25,526 nucleotides of DNA, taken from assembly GCA_047639575.1 (NCBI GenBank), contig JBLIOB010000025.1:1-25526 (forward strand). The letters are read 5' to 3'. Both the position numbers and the translations under genes were made by a program. The notes under the pieces are model-generated. The model had not been told where the DNA came from and searched no databases. It saw only the letters and a program-made list of their open reading frames with translations. This stretch comes from JBLIOB01 sp047639575 (GTDB taxonomy: Bacteria; Bacteroidota; Bacteroidia; Flavobacteriales_D; Parvicellaceae). This document shows positions 7,701 through 14,206 of this stretch, one piece after another; the first letter of the stretch is position 1; each line of letters begins with the position of its first letter.

Positions 7701-9645
7701 GCACTTCTGAATCCACAACTGTAACTGTAAATGAACAAAGTGTTGTATTTCCCGCTAAGTCTGTGGCAGTATACTGCTGAGCAGTAACTCCGATAGGAAA
7801 AGCACTTCCTGAAGTTAACCCAGATCCATCGGTTTGCGTAATTGTTACGGATCCACAATCGTCCATTGCTGTTGGAGCCGAATAAGAAACAACAGCGGAG
7901 CAAAGGCCCGCATCGTTTGAAGTAGATGAATTTACAGGACAAAAGCTAAAAACTGGATTCGCATTTGCCGTTACTGAAACATTAAAAACCTGACTACATC
8001 CACCAGGAGCAGTATATGTAATAGCAAAAGGCCCCCCTGTTATAGAACCAGTTAAGTCTATCTCACCAGTTGACGAACTGACAAAAGTAATGTTACCAGA
8101 ACCTTCGGTAAAAATCCCTCCTAAATTTCCAGTGATAGTTGGTAGAACGTTAGGGTTTCCGGAACAGAAAGAAGCTGAAGAATAACTATAAGAGGCATCA
8201 CAAACGCTCAATTTGGAAAAGAACCCATCACTCGCGCCAGTACTAGTCGTAGTGATTGTACCGAAGGTTGAGTTGGCGAAACTGTAACCTCCGAAATATA
8301 AGTTGTTTGAAGCGTCAATGGTAATGTCTTCTGGACTTATATCCAGCGTAGATTTGGCGACATTATGATATAAATAAGCTCCAGTAGCATCATACTCTAA
8401 TACCAGTAAATCTTTTCCTCCAGAAGAAACCTCTGGAAAAGATCCATCTACATTCGCTGTACCACTAAATTCAGCAACAGCCCATACATTACCTGCTAAA
8501 TCAAGACATGCAGCTTTGGCACTTGCATCAGTTGCTCCGGTTGTTGGTTCTGTTACTAACCATTGGCCAGGACCAAGATCATTTATGACTGATGCGATAA
8601 AAATATCATCTGAAGTATTGGCGGGTCCGGCTCCAACTACGGGTACATTAATTGAATTTTGATATGATCCCACTATATAAAGATTAAAGGCGTCTCCAAC
8701 TAAATCTTCACATATTTCATCATCTGTCCCGCTTATCTGATTCACCCAGCTAAATAATCCTGAGTTAGCCGCAAAAGCAACATATGATATGTCGTTAAAA
8801 CCTACATCTGAATTAAGTTGGGCGGGTGTAGAATTTGACCCATTGTCAACATATGTCATGCTTACACCAGAATAATTAACCGCCATATAAACAGTATCTC
8901 CTGCTGGATCTATTGTCAAGCCTCCAATAGCATCATTAGAATTACTTCCACCGTCACAATACCAAATTGTAGCTCCAGCCGGGTTTCTCGATAAAACAAA
9001 AACATCTTGACCTCCATAAGTGATAGGATTAAACCCTGCTATTTCCGTGTAGCCTGAAACAACATAATCTCCTGCAAATAAGACTCTAGGCCCTTGAACT
9101 TCCACATGGGTTCCATTATCAGTACCGGTTCCTCCATCTTCATGAAGCCAGATAATCTTTCCGTCCGAGTCGTATTTTGCCTGAAAAATATCAACACCTC
9201 CAAAAGCTGTTAGATTGGGAAATGAAGTAATTTCTGTACCACGAAATTCACCTGCAGTCTCAAATGAACCAGTTATATACAGATCACCAGAAGCATCAAG
9301 GTCTATATCTTTAACTTTATCCGCACCTGCTCCACCAACCATAAATGCCCACAACAGCGTTCCATTTTCTTGATATTTAGCAACAAATCCATCTGCTCCA
9401 CCATTGTTTGTAGAAAAATCAGGTGTACCATTAAGCCCTGTAGTGAAAACTCCAGACAGGTCAGCGGAAAATTCACCGACCACATAAACCACAGAATTAG
9501 CGGGATCAGCTTTAACAGCTAATACATGCACTTTATTTGCGTCCGTTAATTCATTAACAAAAGTCCATGCAAGCTGTGCTTCAGCTGTAAAACAACTGAA
9601 TACGATAAACAGCAAGGCTACAGTATGTAATCTTAGGTTTTTCAA
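4786..9645 (-). CDS. Giant secreted surface protein: SBBP propeller, nine HYR repeats, type B T9SS sorting domain
   Basis: This is a 1619-residue protein. The signal peptide ends Thr-Ala-Glu-Ala-Gln at about residue 24. Residues about 25-480 hold seven blade-like repeats of the SBBP type (NSVVYVVGEF, GDLYITGSF, RVLFAGDY, DTVYMAVNY, FNLYIVGSY, GNVWAVAEF, NNLYFGGYSF), consistent with a seven-bladed propeller. Residues about 564-1295 are nine HYR (hyalin) modules. About 230 residues of further beta-rich sequence follow, then the C-terminal gliding-type domain (about 1535-1619) with SPNSDGLNDSF, IYDRWGKTVY and DDTYFYELTL, the signature of type B T9SS substrates. The start is TTG 9645: an in-frame stop lies upstream, no ATG is available, and the signal peptide begins here. 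HYR modules are Ig-like adhesion folds, so an adhesin role is inferred. A possible weak promoter (TTTG at 9695-9698, TAAATTTA at 9665-9672) has a spacer that is too long. Confidence 0.92.
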   Translation of the reverse strand: MKNLRLHTVALLFIVFSCFTAEAQLAWTFVNELTDANKVHVLAVKADPANSVVYVVGEFSADLSGVFTTGLNGTPDFSTNNGGADGFVAKYQENGTLLWAFMVGGAGADKVKDIDLDASGDLYITGSFETAGEFRGTEITSFPNLTAFGGVDIFQAKYDSDGKIIWLHEDGGTGTDNGTHVEVQGPRVLFAGDYVVSGYTEIAGFNPITYGGQDVFVLSRNPAGATIWYCDGGSNSNDAIGGLTIDPAGDTVYMAVNYSGVSMTYVDNGSNSTPAQLNSDVGFNDISYVAFAANSGLFSWVNQISGTDDEICEDLVGDAFNLYIVGSYQNSINVPVVGAGPANTSDDIFIASVINDLGPGQWLVTEPTTGATDASAKAACLDLAGNVWAVAEFSGTANVDGSFPEVSSGGKDLLVLEYDATGAYLYHNVAKSTLDISPEDITIDASNNLYFGGYSFANSTFGTITTTSTGASDGFFSKLSVCDASYSYSSASFCSGNPNVLPTITGNLGGIFTEGSGNITFVSSSTGEIDLTGSITGGPFAITYTAPGGCSQVFNVSVTANANPVFSFCPVNSSTSNDAGLCSAVVSYSAPTAMDDCGSVTITQTDGSGLTSGSAFPIGVTAQQYTATDLAGNTTLCSFTVTVVDSEVPVIACPSNVTQNNGLGLCGSVVTYASPIGTDNCASPVTTQTAGLASGSTFPVGITVNTFLVTDASGNTVTCSFNVTISDTENPAIACPANVVQGNDIGVCGASVAYSVPVGTDNCPGSITTQTAGLSSGSTFPIGTTLNTFLVTDAAGNSAACSFNVTITDTESPAIVCPSNLTISNDAGLCSAVVTYLAPTGTDNCPGSLTSQSTGMPSGSAFPVGTTINTFIVTDAAGNSTFCSFSVLVNDTEMPSMSCPSNVSIVNDIGACGAAVTYVDPVGADNCPGMATAQIAGLSSGSVFPLGTTINTFETTDASGNTSSCSFNVDVTDSELPTLICPGNITQGNDLDSCNAVVTYVTPIGADNCPGYIVVQSEGIPSGSVFPQGITLNKFIVTDAAGNEDSCNFTVTVNDTQSPTIACPFNVFQLNDTDSCGAIVTFPALVASDNCSGTTITQTSGQGSGTFFPIGVTLNSFQVTDAAGNISACSFTVTITDDQVPVFACPADVNLDNDVDSCGTIFSFGNPISSDNCGIDTTYQTSGLLDNSLFPVGVSTLTFYALDNYGNSSTCSYQVIVTDTSSPTILCPSDTIICDSLITYAPVVGADNCVVPIITQTDVSGLTSGNTFPLGITAQTYQAIDASGNISTCTFNVEVLAPIYPYWDSLPSQVCELTDTIDLAALVTSTLGTFSGAGVSGSNFIPVNAGVGTATITFTVSNSTCFRDSVQTILVLADPVINAGLDDSICGVNYNLVGSSNFPGFWSSLTCSFADSTNPSTVLTTPGFGVQYAVWNVVSPPQCSVSDSVLIRFDEQGFADAGADQLVLDQLETNLDALQSSVGNSSWFLLNGTGSFGNDNFESSLFTASGYGVYDIEWIIESGSCPISSDVLTIEFLELIIPQGISPNSDGLNDSFIIPGLSLFLEKDLKIYDRWGKTVYVNGSYNNDWGGSNHSGEQLLDDTYFYELTLDSRQMTGFVVIKN
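5758..7957 (-). repeat. Nine tandem HYR-module repeats inside the giant surface protein gene
   Basis: About 2.2 kb of coding sequence is built from nine head-to-tail units of roughly 80-85 codons. Each unit reads, in order: P-x-x-x-C-P, N-D-x-G-x-C, V-T/S-Y, D-N-C-P, Q-x-x-G-x-x-S-G-S-x-F-P-x-G, N-x-F-x-V-T-D-A-A/S-G-N, and C-S-F-x-V-x-V-x-D. There are four Cys per unit at fixed places, which could form disulfides outside the cell. The first unit has an AMDDCGSV variant in place of the DNC-P step. The last is shortened and lost the N-D-x-G-x-C block (CPSDTIICDSLITY). Units two to six are the most alike, suggesting recent duplication or gene conversion. The high identity makes the array prone to copy-number change and to assembly collapse. 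Confidence 0.9.
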
Positions 9646-9682
9646 GGAGGTTAAACTTGATATTTAAATTTACGGAATTAAT

Positions 9683-10069
9683 TTAGATCGTATACAAATC
9701 TTCGACAGGATGTAACTTAAAGCCAATAGAAGTCATTTCTTTAAAGTCCATACCAACTTCTTCCATCTCAATATCGTCTTGTTCGTAAAACCAGACCACT
9801 TCAACTTCACTTCCTTCGGCAGCTTCTAAAGAATTTAAAAGCTTCAATATAATTACAGAGGTACTCGTATTAAAATATTCCAATCCTAGTTTAAGCGTAG
9901 ACTTAGGCCGAGGATTCTTAGCATATTCTCGCAACGCGAAAATTAAGCCATGATAAAAATCTACAGTGTTTTCAGGGATTGAAATGCCTCTAACTAAGAA
10001 CACACCATTATTAAAGTCAAAGTTAACCTCTGGTGTTTTTTCTGTCGGGGAGTAATAAATGCTGTCCAT
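9683..10069 (-). CDS. SiaC/DUF1987 family regulatory phosphoprotein
   Basis: This is a small cytoplasmic protein of 128 residues from ATG 10069. The longer open frame begins with TTG 10090, but ATG 10069 puts the family start MDSIYYSPTEKTPEV at the N-terminus and is preferred. The DUF1987 marks are TPEVNFDFNNG, the GISIPEN block, FYHGLIFALREY and LEYFNTSTSVIILKLLNSLE. The Ser/Thr cluster in YFNTSTS matches the region phosphorylated in Pseudomonas SiaC, where the kinase SiaB and the phosphatase SiaA control binding to a diguanylate cyclase. No SiaA, SiaB or GGDEF gene is in the window. The gene sits 100 bp or more after the hydrolase gene and 37 bp before the giant surface-protein gene, so it may share its transcript. 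A role in controlling surface attachment is possible but only inferred from position. Confidence 0.82.
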   Translation of the reverse strand: MDSIYYSPTEKTPEVNFDFNNGVFLVRGISIPENTVDFYHGLIFALREYAKNPRPKSTLKLGLEYFNTSTSVIILKLLNSLEAAEGSEVEVVWFYEQDDIEMEEVGMDFKEMTSIGFKLHPVEDLYTI

Positions 10070-10190
10070 TATTGCTGGTAAATATAGCAATTCTTAGAAT
10101 TTAAAACACGATTAACCAAAAAACCAATCACAAAATTATGTGAGAAACTAAATTCAGCTCTTCAGATACTTGAAAATGAACGGTTAAGAG

Positions 10191-11141
10191 CTAAGACATA
10201 TTAAGCTCTAAATTATAACCAATATGAAATAAAGCATCTCCAACATTCACAACCGGCCTATTATTTAGCCCAAATATGATTCCCGTTTTATTTGCACAAA
10301 TGAAGGTTTCTTGATGCCCATATGGATCCGTAATCTTTCCAATTTTCTCATCAACTATAACCTGATCTCCAACTTTAATTAAACTAATAAAAAGACCAGG
10401 TTCAGGGGCTCGTAACCAAGTTGAATCTTGAAAAATTACGCTGCTTTGACGCTTAGTTTTAGAATCCGAAAAATTTCGAGAATTCATAATTCGTGCTAAC
10501 CCATTTAAGCCTTCCTGAATAGCAAACTCATCTAACCTAAGAGATTCGCCTCCTTCATAAACAAGCATCGGTATGTTTCTTTTAGCGCATTCCTTACGAA
10601 GGCTTTTTGGAATTAATCCTGATTTAATAATGTATGGTGCTGAAAACTCCAATGCTAAATCAATTGATTTGGCATCCGCCCCAGAAACTCTGATTTGAGG
10701 ATAATTAAAAACGCTTGCACCACCAGTATGGAAGTCAATTCCAAAATCAATCAAAGGCAATATCTGCTTACTTAAAGCTCCCGCTACCCTTGAGGCTAAA
10801 GACCCTTTGCTAGACCCAGGAAAACTTCGATTCACATCTTTACCATCCGGTAACTCCCGGGAAAAATTGATAAAACCAAAAACATTTAAAACAGGGATAG
10901 CGATTACAGAACCGCATTTTAAATTGTTGAACATTTCCGACTTTACAGCCCTTCTCACAATTTCAATCCCGTTGATCTCATCTCCATGAACTCCACCTAT
11001 AACGAGCATTACAGGTCCAGGATTTTCACTTCTAAAGACAAGCGCCTCTATATTAATCTTTGTCCCGGATGGAAGCTTGGAAACATTAATATGTACAAGT
11101 TGATTTTCTCCAGGAAGGATTTCTTGCTTATTTATGATCAT
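10191..11141 (-). CDS. Succinylglutamate desuccinylase/aspartoacylase family zinc hydrolase
   Basis: This 316-residue cytoplasmic protein belongs to the M14-like AstE/AspA superfamily. Visible motifs are GGVHGDE (zinc ligands His52 and Glu55), DVNRSFPG (residues 102-109, substrate carboxylate site), the third zinc ligand His138 in DFHTGG, and Glu196 in YEGGES, a plausible general base. The C-terminal part (about 235-316) looks like the beta-rich domain typical of this branch, with DPYGHQE and GIIFGLNN. The family removes acyl groups from amino acids; the actual substrate is unknown. ATG 11141 overlaps the rimK stop by four bases (ATGA), so the two are translated together. Pairs of rimK with such a hydrolase suggest linked addition and removal or recycling of glutamyl-type groups, which is inference. 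Confidence 0.88.
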   Translation of the reverse strand: MIINKQEILPGENQLVHINVSKLPSGTKINIEALVFRSENPGPVMLVIGGVHGDEINGIEIVRRAVKSEMFNNLKCGSVIAIPVLNVFGFINFSRELPDGKDVNRSFPGSSKGSLASRVAGALSKQILPLIDFGIDFHTGGASVFNYPQIRVSGADAKSIDLALEFSAPYIIKSGLIPKSLRKECAKRNIPMLVYEGGESLRLDEFAIQEGLNGLARIMNSRNFSDSKTKRQSSVIFQDSTWLRAPEPGLFISLIKVGDQVIVDEKIGKITDPYGHQETFICANKTGIIFGLNNRPVVNVGDALFHIGYNLELNMS

Positions 11142-12019
11142 CCTTTTAGATGCGCTTTTTCAATGAATTTAACGATGCTTGAAGCCACATCTACACCAGT
11201 AGCTTCTTCAACACCCTCAAGGCCAGGAGAAGAGTTAACCTCTATAACCAACGGTCCATTATAGGAGCGGAGCATATCAACACCGGCAACATTTAACCCT
11301 AGCGCTGCAGCAGCCTCAATAGCTGAGCGCTCTTCCTCTTGAGTCAACTCAACCACAGTACCACTACCACCTCTATGAATATTTGATCGAAACTCTCCCG
11401 GAGGTCCTTTTCTTTTCATCGAAGCAATTACTTTTCCTCCAACAATTATTGCACGAATGTCTTCTCCTTTAGATTCTTTAATGAACTCTTGCACAATCAC
11501 TCTCGCCTTTAACTTATTAAAAGCTTCAATTACCGACTCTGCTGAACTGTTATTCTCAGCCAAAAGAACTCCTAAACCTTGAGTTCCTTCAATTAACTTA
11601 ATAACCAAAGGAGTTCCTCCAACACTTTCAATTATTTGCTCAAAATCATCGCTGTAATTGGTAAATGAAGTGATTGGGAGCCCTACTCCACTCCTTGACA
11701 GGATCTGCATACTTTCTAACTTGTCACGTGATCGTAAAATGGCACCTGAACTATTAACCGTATAAGCGCCCATCATTTCAAATTGGCGAACTACCGAGGA
11801 TCCATAAAACGAAACTGAAGATCCAACACGCGGAATAATTGCCGTTGGCTTTTCTATCTGCTCGCCATGATATATAATATGAGGGTTGTTTTTTTCAATT
11901 ACAAGATTACAATGCAAATGATCTAAGATCCGAACATGGTGTCCTCGGTCTTCGGCAGCCTCTACCAACCTAGTGGTTGAATAAAGTGCTCTATTTCTAC
12001 TAAGAATATAAAGGTTCAC
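11138..12019 (-). CDS. rimK: RimK family alpha-L-glutamate ligase (ATP-grasp)
   Basis: At 293 residues this is close to E. coli RimK in length. RimK adds glutamates to the C-terminus of ribosomal protein S6 in E. coli; relatives make other glutamyl peptides. The order fits: an N-terminal Rossmann-like part (MNLYILSRN...), RDKLESMQILSRSGVGLP, the ATP-grasp segment PLVIKLIEGTQGLGVLLAE, the VIVQEFI hinge, DIRAIIVGGKVIASMKRKG, FRSNIHRGGSG, and the metal-binding GVDML...GPLVIEVNSSPGLEGVE. The start codon is GTG 12019. The gene follows the small Cys-rich ORF by 7 bp and overlaps the hydrolase gene by 4 bp. Since rpsF is not visible here, whether S6 is the target cannot be judged. Confidence 0.93.
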   Translation of the reverse strand: MNLYILSRNRALYSTTRLVEAAEDRGHHVRILDHLHCNLVIEKNNPHIIYHGEQIEKPTAIIPRVGSSVSFYGSSVVRQFEMMGAYTVNSSGAILRSRDKLESMQILSRSGVGLPITSFTNYSDDFEQIIESVGGTPLVIKLIEGTQGLGVLLAENNSSAESVIEAFNKLKARVIVQEFIKESKGEDIRAIIVGGKVIASMKRKGPPGEFRSNIHRGGSGTVVELTQEEERSAIEAAAALGLNVAGVDMLRSYNGPLVIEVNSSPGLEGVEEATGVDVASSIVKFIEKAHLKG

Positions 12020-12026
12020 TTTTCTA

Positions 12027-12218
12027 CTATTTACAACCCTTTGCTATCTGGATGATTTCAATAGCACTAATGTCTTTCGCATCTTCAAAAGAATGATACT
12101 CCTCTGAAGCCTTATCAACCGCACAATCACAAAAATGAACCGCTTTGTCCTCACCCACTAATTTTGCTGCTCTATTTTCGCAATCAGCAACGAATTTTTT
12201 ATCTGTTTTTTTGACCAT
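12027..12218 (-). CDS. Small four-Cys protein, possibly the detached domain of a lipoprotein
   Basis: This is a 63-residue ORF starting at ATG 12218. It has Cys at residues 13, 30, 32 and 62 in the arrangement F-V-A-D-C, H-F-C-D-C, I-A-K-G-C, with a helical, charged middle. No signal peptide is present in this frame, which is odd for a protein with this Cys layout; small proteins of this kind that I know from Bacteroidota are normally exported. The ORF begins inside the stop codon of the upstream lipoprotein-like ORF (TAATG). The upstream frame, read past its stop, gives Trp-Ser-Lys-Lys-Gln-Ile-Lys before losing sense at an A6 run, so this may be half of a frameshifted gene. It precedes rimK by 7 bp. 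Function is unknown. Confidence 0.6.
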   Translation of the reverse strand: MVKKTDKKFVADCENRAAKLVGEDKAVHFCDCAVDKASEEYHSFEDAKDISAIEIIQIAKGCK

Positions 12219-12322
12219 TATTTTGCCGCAGCTCCTGCTATAGCTTTACAAGAAGCACCTCCTGCACCCAGTGCAATTAATAATCCTAAGACCAGCCAAA
12301 TTTTGTGTGTTTTACTGCGCAT
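12218..12322 (-). CDS. Short lipoprotein-like ORF, possible 5' fragment of a split gene
   Basis: This is a 34-residue ORF from ATG 12322 to TAA 12218-12220. It reads as a complete lipoprotein leader: basic start (MRSKTHK), hydrophobic core (IWLVLGLLIALGAGG), then Ala-Ser-Cys25 and only nine further residues ending in AAAK. The lipobox has Gly at -3, which is loose but seen in Bacteroidota. Its stop shares one base with the ATG of the four-Cys ORF. Two readings are possible: a tiny lipoprotein coupled to a cytosolic partner, or a single lipoprotein gene of about 98 codons broken by a nonsense change and a one-base deletion. A promoter candidate lies about 65 bp upstream. No terminator separates it from rimK. 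Confidence 0.5.
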   Translation of the reverse strand: MRSKTHKIWLVLGLLIALGAGGASCKAIAGAAAK

Positions 12323-12388
12323 ACGTTAATTTTACTTTTTCTTTTTTCGGTTTCCACATCAATAATAGTGATAATTCTGTCTCAATCT

Positions 12389-12418
12389 CAAAAGTACCAA
12401 AACAGAAACCACGAAAAA
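12389..12418 (-). promoter_or_regulatory. Candidate Bacteroidota promoter for the lipoprotein-rimK transcript
   Basis: On the minus strand TACTTTTG (12396-12389) matches the TAnnTTTG -7 consensus exactly. An 18-bp spacer separates it from TTTT (12418-12415), a 3/4 match to the TTTG -33 element. Transcription would start near 12382 and give a leader of about 60 bases. The rest of the 195-bp gap between the divergent genes shows no clear plus-strand promoter for fhs. Confidence 0.45.
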
Positions 12419-12517
12419 ATGCTCACGGAAATTCTGATATTTTGCTATCTTCAACTTCCACAAACAACACTCCCAGCAGAGCGATCATCGTAATGCCTAG
12501 GAGTTAAATCAACAAGG

Positions 12518-14206
12518 ATGAGTACAGCGACTAAGCCACAAAGTGATTTAAGTATTGCGCAAAGTATTGAAATGGAGCACATTAAAAATGTTGCGCAAAA
12601 ATTAAATATTGAAGAAGACAGTTTAGAAATGTACGGAAAGTACAAAGCTAAACTCCCTTTAAGCCTCATAGATCACAGTAAGATCGATTCAAACAATTTA
12701 ATTTTAGTTACTGCACTTACTCCCACACCAGCTGGCGAAGGCAAAACGACTGTATCTATTGGTTTAAATGAAGGGCTTAACAAAATTGGCAAACAGAGCG
12801 TAGTTGTTTTAAGAGAGCCTTCATTAGGCCCTGTTTTCGGAATTAAAGGTGGAGCTGCAGGTGGCGGATGGTCACAGGTAATTCCAATGGAAGACATTAA
12901 CCTTCATTTCACTGGGGATTTTGCTGCTATAGAAAAAGCTAATAATTTCTTAGCTGCTGTTATAGATAATAACATTCAAAGCAGAACGAGAAGTTTAGGC
13001 ATAGACGCTAGAACTGTTACTTGGAAAAGAGTAATTGATATGAACGACCGTTCTCTTCGCCATATTGTAATGGGACTTGGTGGAACTACCGATGGAGTTC
13101 CTAGAGAAGGCGGATTCAACATTACGGCAGCTTCTGAAGTGATGGCGATTCTATGTATGGCAACGGACCGTGAAGATTTAAAAGAAAAATTAGGAAACAT
13201 ATTCATTGGGTTTACTTGGGACAAAAAACCAATTTTTGCCAGAGACCTAAACGCTCAAAATGCGATGGCTATTTTATTAAAAGATGCTATTCAGCCAAAT
13301 TTAGTGCAGACTCTAGAGCATAATCCTGCGATCATTCACGGTGGTCCATTTGCAAATATTGCACAGGGAACTAACACGATTATCGCCACTCAAATGGGCC
13401 TTTCACTTTCTAACTATGTGGTAACGGAAGCAGGTTTTGGAGCTGATTTAGGTGCGGAGAAATTCCTAAACATCAAATGTGGTTACGGGAAGCTTAAGCC
13501 TAAAGCAATCGTAATTGTAGCGACCATTCGTGCGTTAAGACATCACGGTGGCGCAACGAAAGAAGAATATGGTGACGTTAGCTTAGAAAGAGTTGAAGCA
13601 GGGTTTCCAAATCTTGAGAAACACATTGAAAACATGCAAAAATTCGGCATGAACCCGGTAATTGCTATTAACCATAGAACAGGAGATGATGATAAAGAAA
13701 TCCAATTAGTAATTGACAAATGTAAAGCTAGAGGTATTGTTGCAGTTGTATCCAAAGGATGGGCCGATGGTGGTGAAGGAACAAAGAACCTTGCTCAAAC
13801 AGTAGTTGACGCAATTGAGTCAGGTGACAATAACTTCAAACCTCTTTATGACTGGAACGCTAGTGTGAAAGATAAAATTGAAACTATCGCTCGAACTATT
13901 TATGGTGCCGAAGGAGTAGATTATTCAGCAAAAGCGATCCGAGACTTAAAAGGAATTGAAGCGCTCAATCTTACTCATCTTCCTATCTGTATGGCCAAAA
14001 CCCAAAAGTCTTTCTCAGATGATGCAAAACTGATTTGCAGACCACAAGGGTTTAGAGTTACGGTAAGAGAATTTGAAATTGCAGCAGGTGCTGGATTTCT
14101 AATCCCAATACTAGGAAACATGATGAGAATGCCAGGTTTACCTGCAGTTCCAGCTTCAGAAGGAATGGATATTGATAATGATGGACTGATCACTGGCTTA
14201 TCTTAG
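12518..14206 (+). CDS. fhs: Formate-tetrahydrofolate ligase
   Basis: This 562-residue cytoplasmic enzyme makes 10-formyl-tetrahydrofolate from formate, tetrahydrofolate and ATP. Length and sequence fit the family throughout. The P-loop TPAGEGKTT is at residues 70-78, followed by REPSLGPVFGIKGGAAGGG, LHFTGDFAAIEKANN, the conserved block near GGPFANIAQGTNT, and the C-terminal MMRMPGLPAVPASEGMDID. ATG 12518 is preceded by AAGG and fits the normal N-terminus. The stop TAG overlaps the GTG start of fdhD by one base. As first gene of a formate dehydrogenase operon it places formate at a branch point between folate one-carbon units and oxidation to CO2. No folD gene is nearby. Confidence 0.97.
   Translation: MSTATKPQSDLSIAQSIEMEHIKNVAQKLNIEEDSLEMYGKYKAKLPLSLIDHSKIDSNNLILVTALTPTPAGEGKTTVSIGLNEGLNKIGKQSVVVLREPSLGPVFGIKGGAAGGGWSQVIPMEDINLHFTGDFAAIEKANNFLAAVIDNNIQSRTRSLGIDARTVTWKRVIDMNDRSLRHIVMGLGGTTDGVPREGGFNITAASEVMAILCMATDREDLKEKLGNIFIGFTWDKKPIFARDLNAQNAMAILLKDAIQPNLVQTLEHNPAIIHGGPFANIAQGTNTIIATQMGLSLSNYVVTEAGFGADLGAEKFLNIKCGYGKLKPKAIVIVATIRALRHHGGATKEEYGDVSLERVEAGFPNLEKHIENMQKFGMNPVIAINHRTGDDDKEIQLVIDKCKARGIVAVVSKGWADGGEGTKNLAQTVVDAIESGDNNFKPLYDWNASVKDKIETIARTIYGAEGVDYSAKAIRDLKGIEALNLTHLPICMAKTQKSFSDDAKLICRPQGFRVTVREFEIAAGAGFLIPILGNMMRMPGLPAVPASEGMDIDNDGLITGLS

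Noticed and set aside
10156..10192. AGCTCTT/AAGAGCT inverted repeat after the AstE-like gene as a terminator
   Set aside because: The loop is 23 bases, the stem only seven pairs and includes the stop codon, and no T run follows on the minus strand.
12432..12442. GATATTTTGC as the -7 promoter of fhs
   Set aside because: It lacks the two-base gap of TAnnTTTG and has no TTTG at the right distance, so the fhs promoter stays unassigned.
12451..12669. Minus-strand open frame covering the start of fhs
   Set aside because: It overlaps a certain gene on the opposite strand, has no homology I can see and no promoter.
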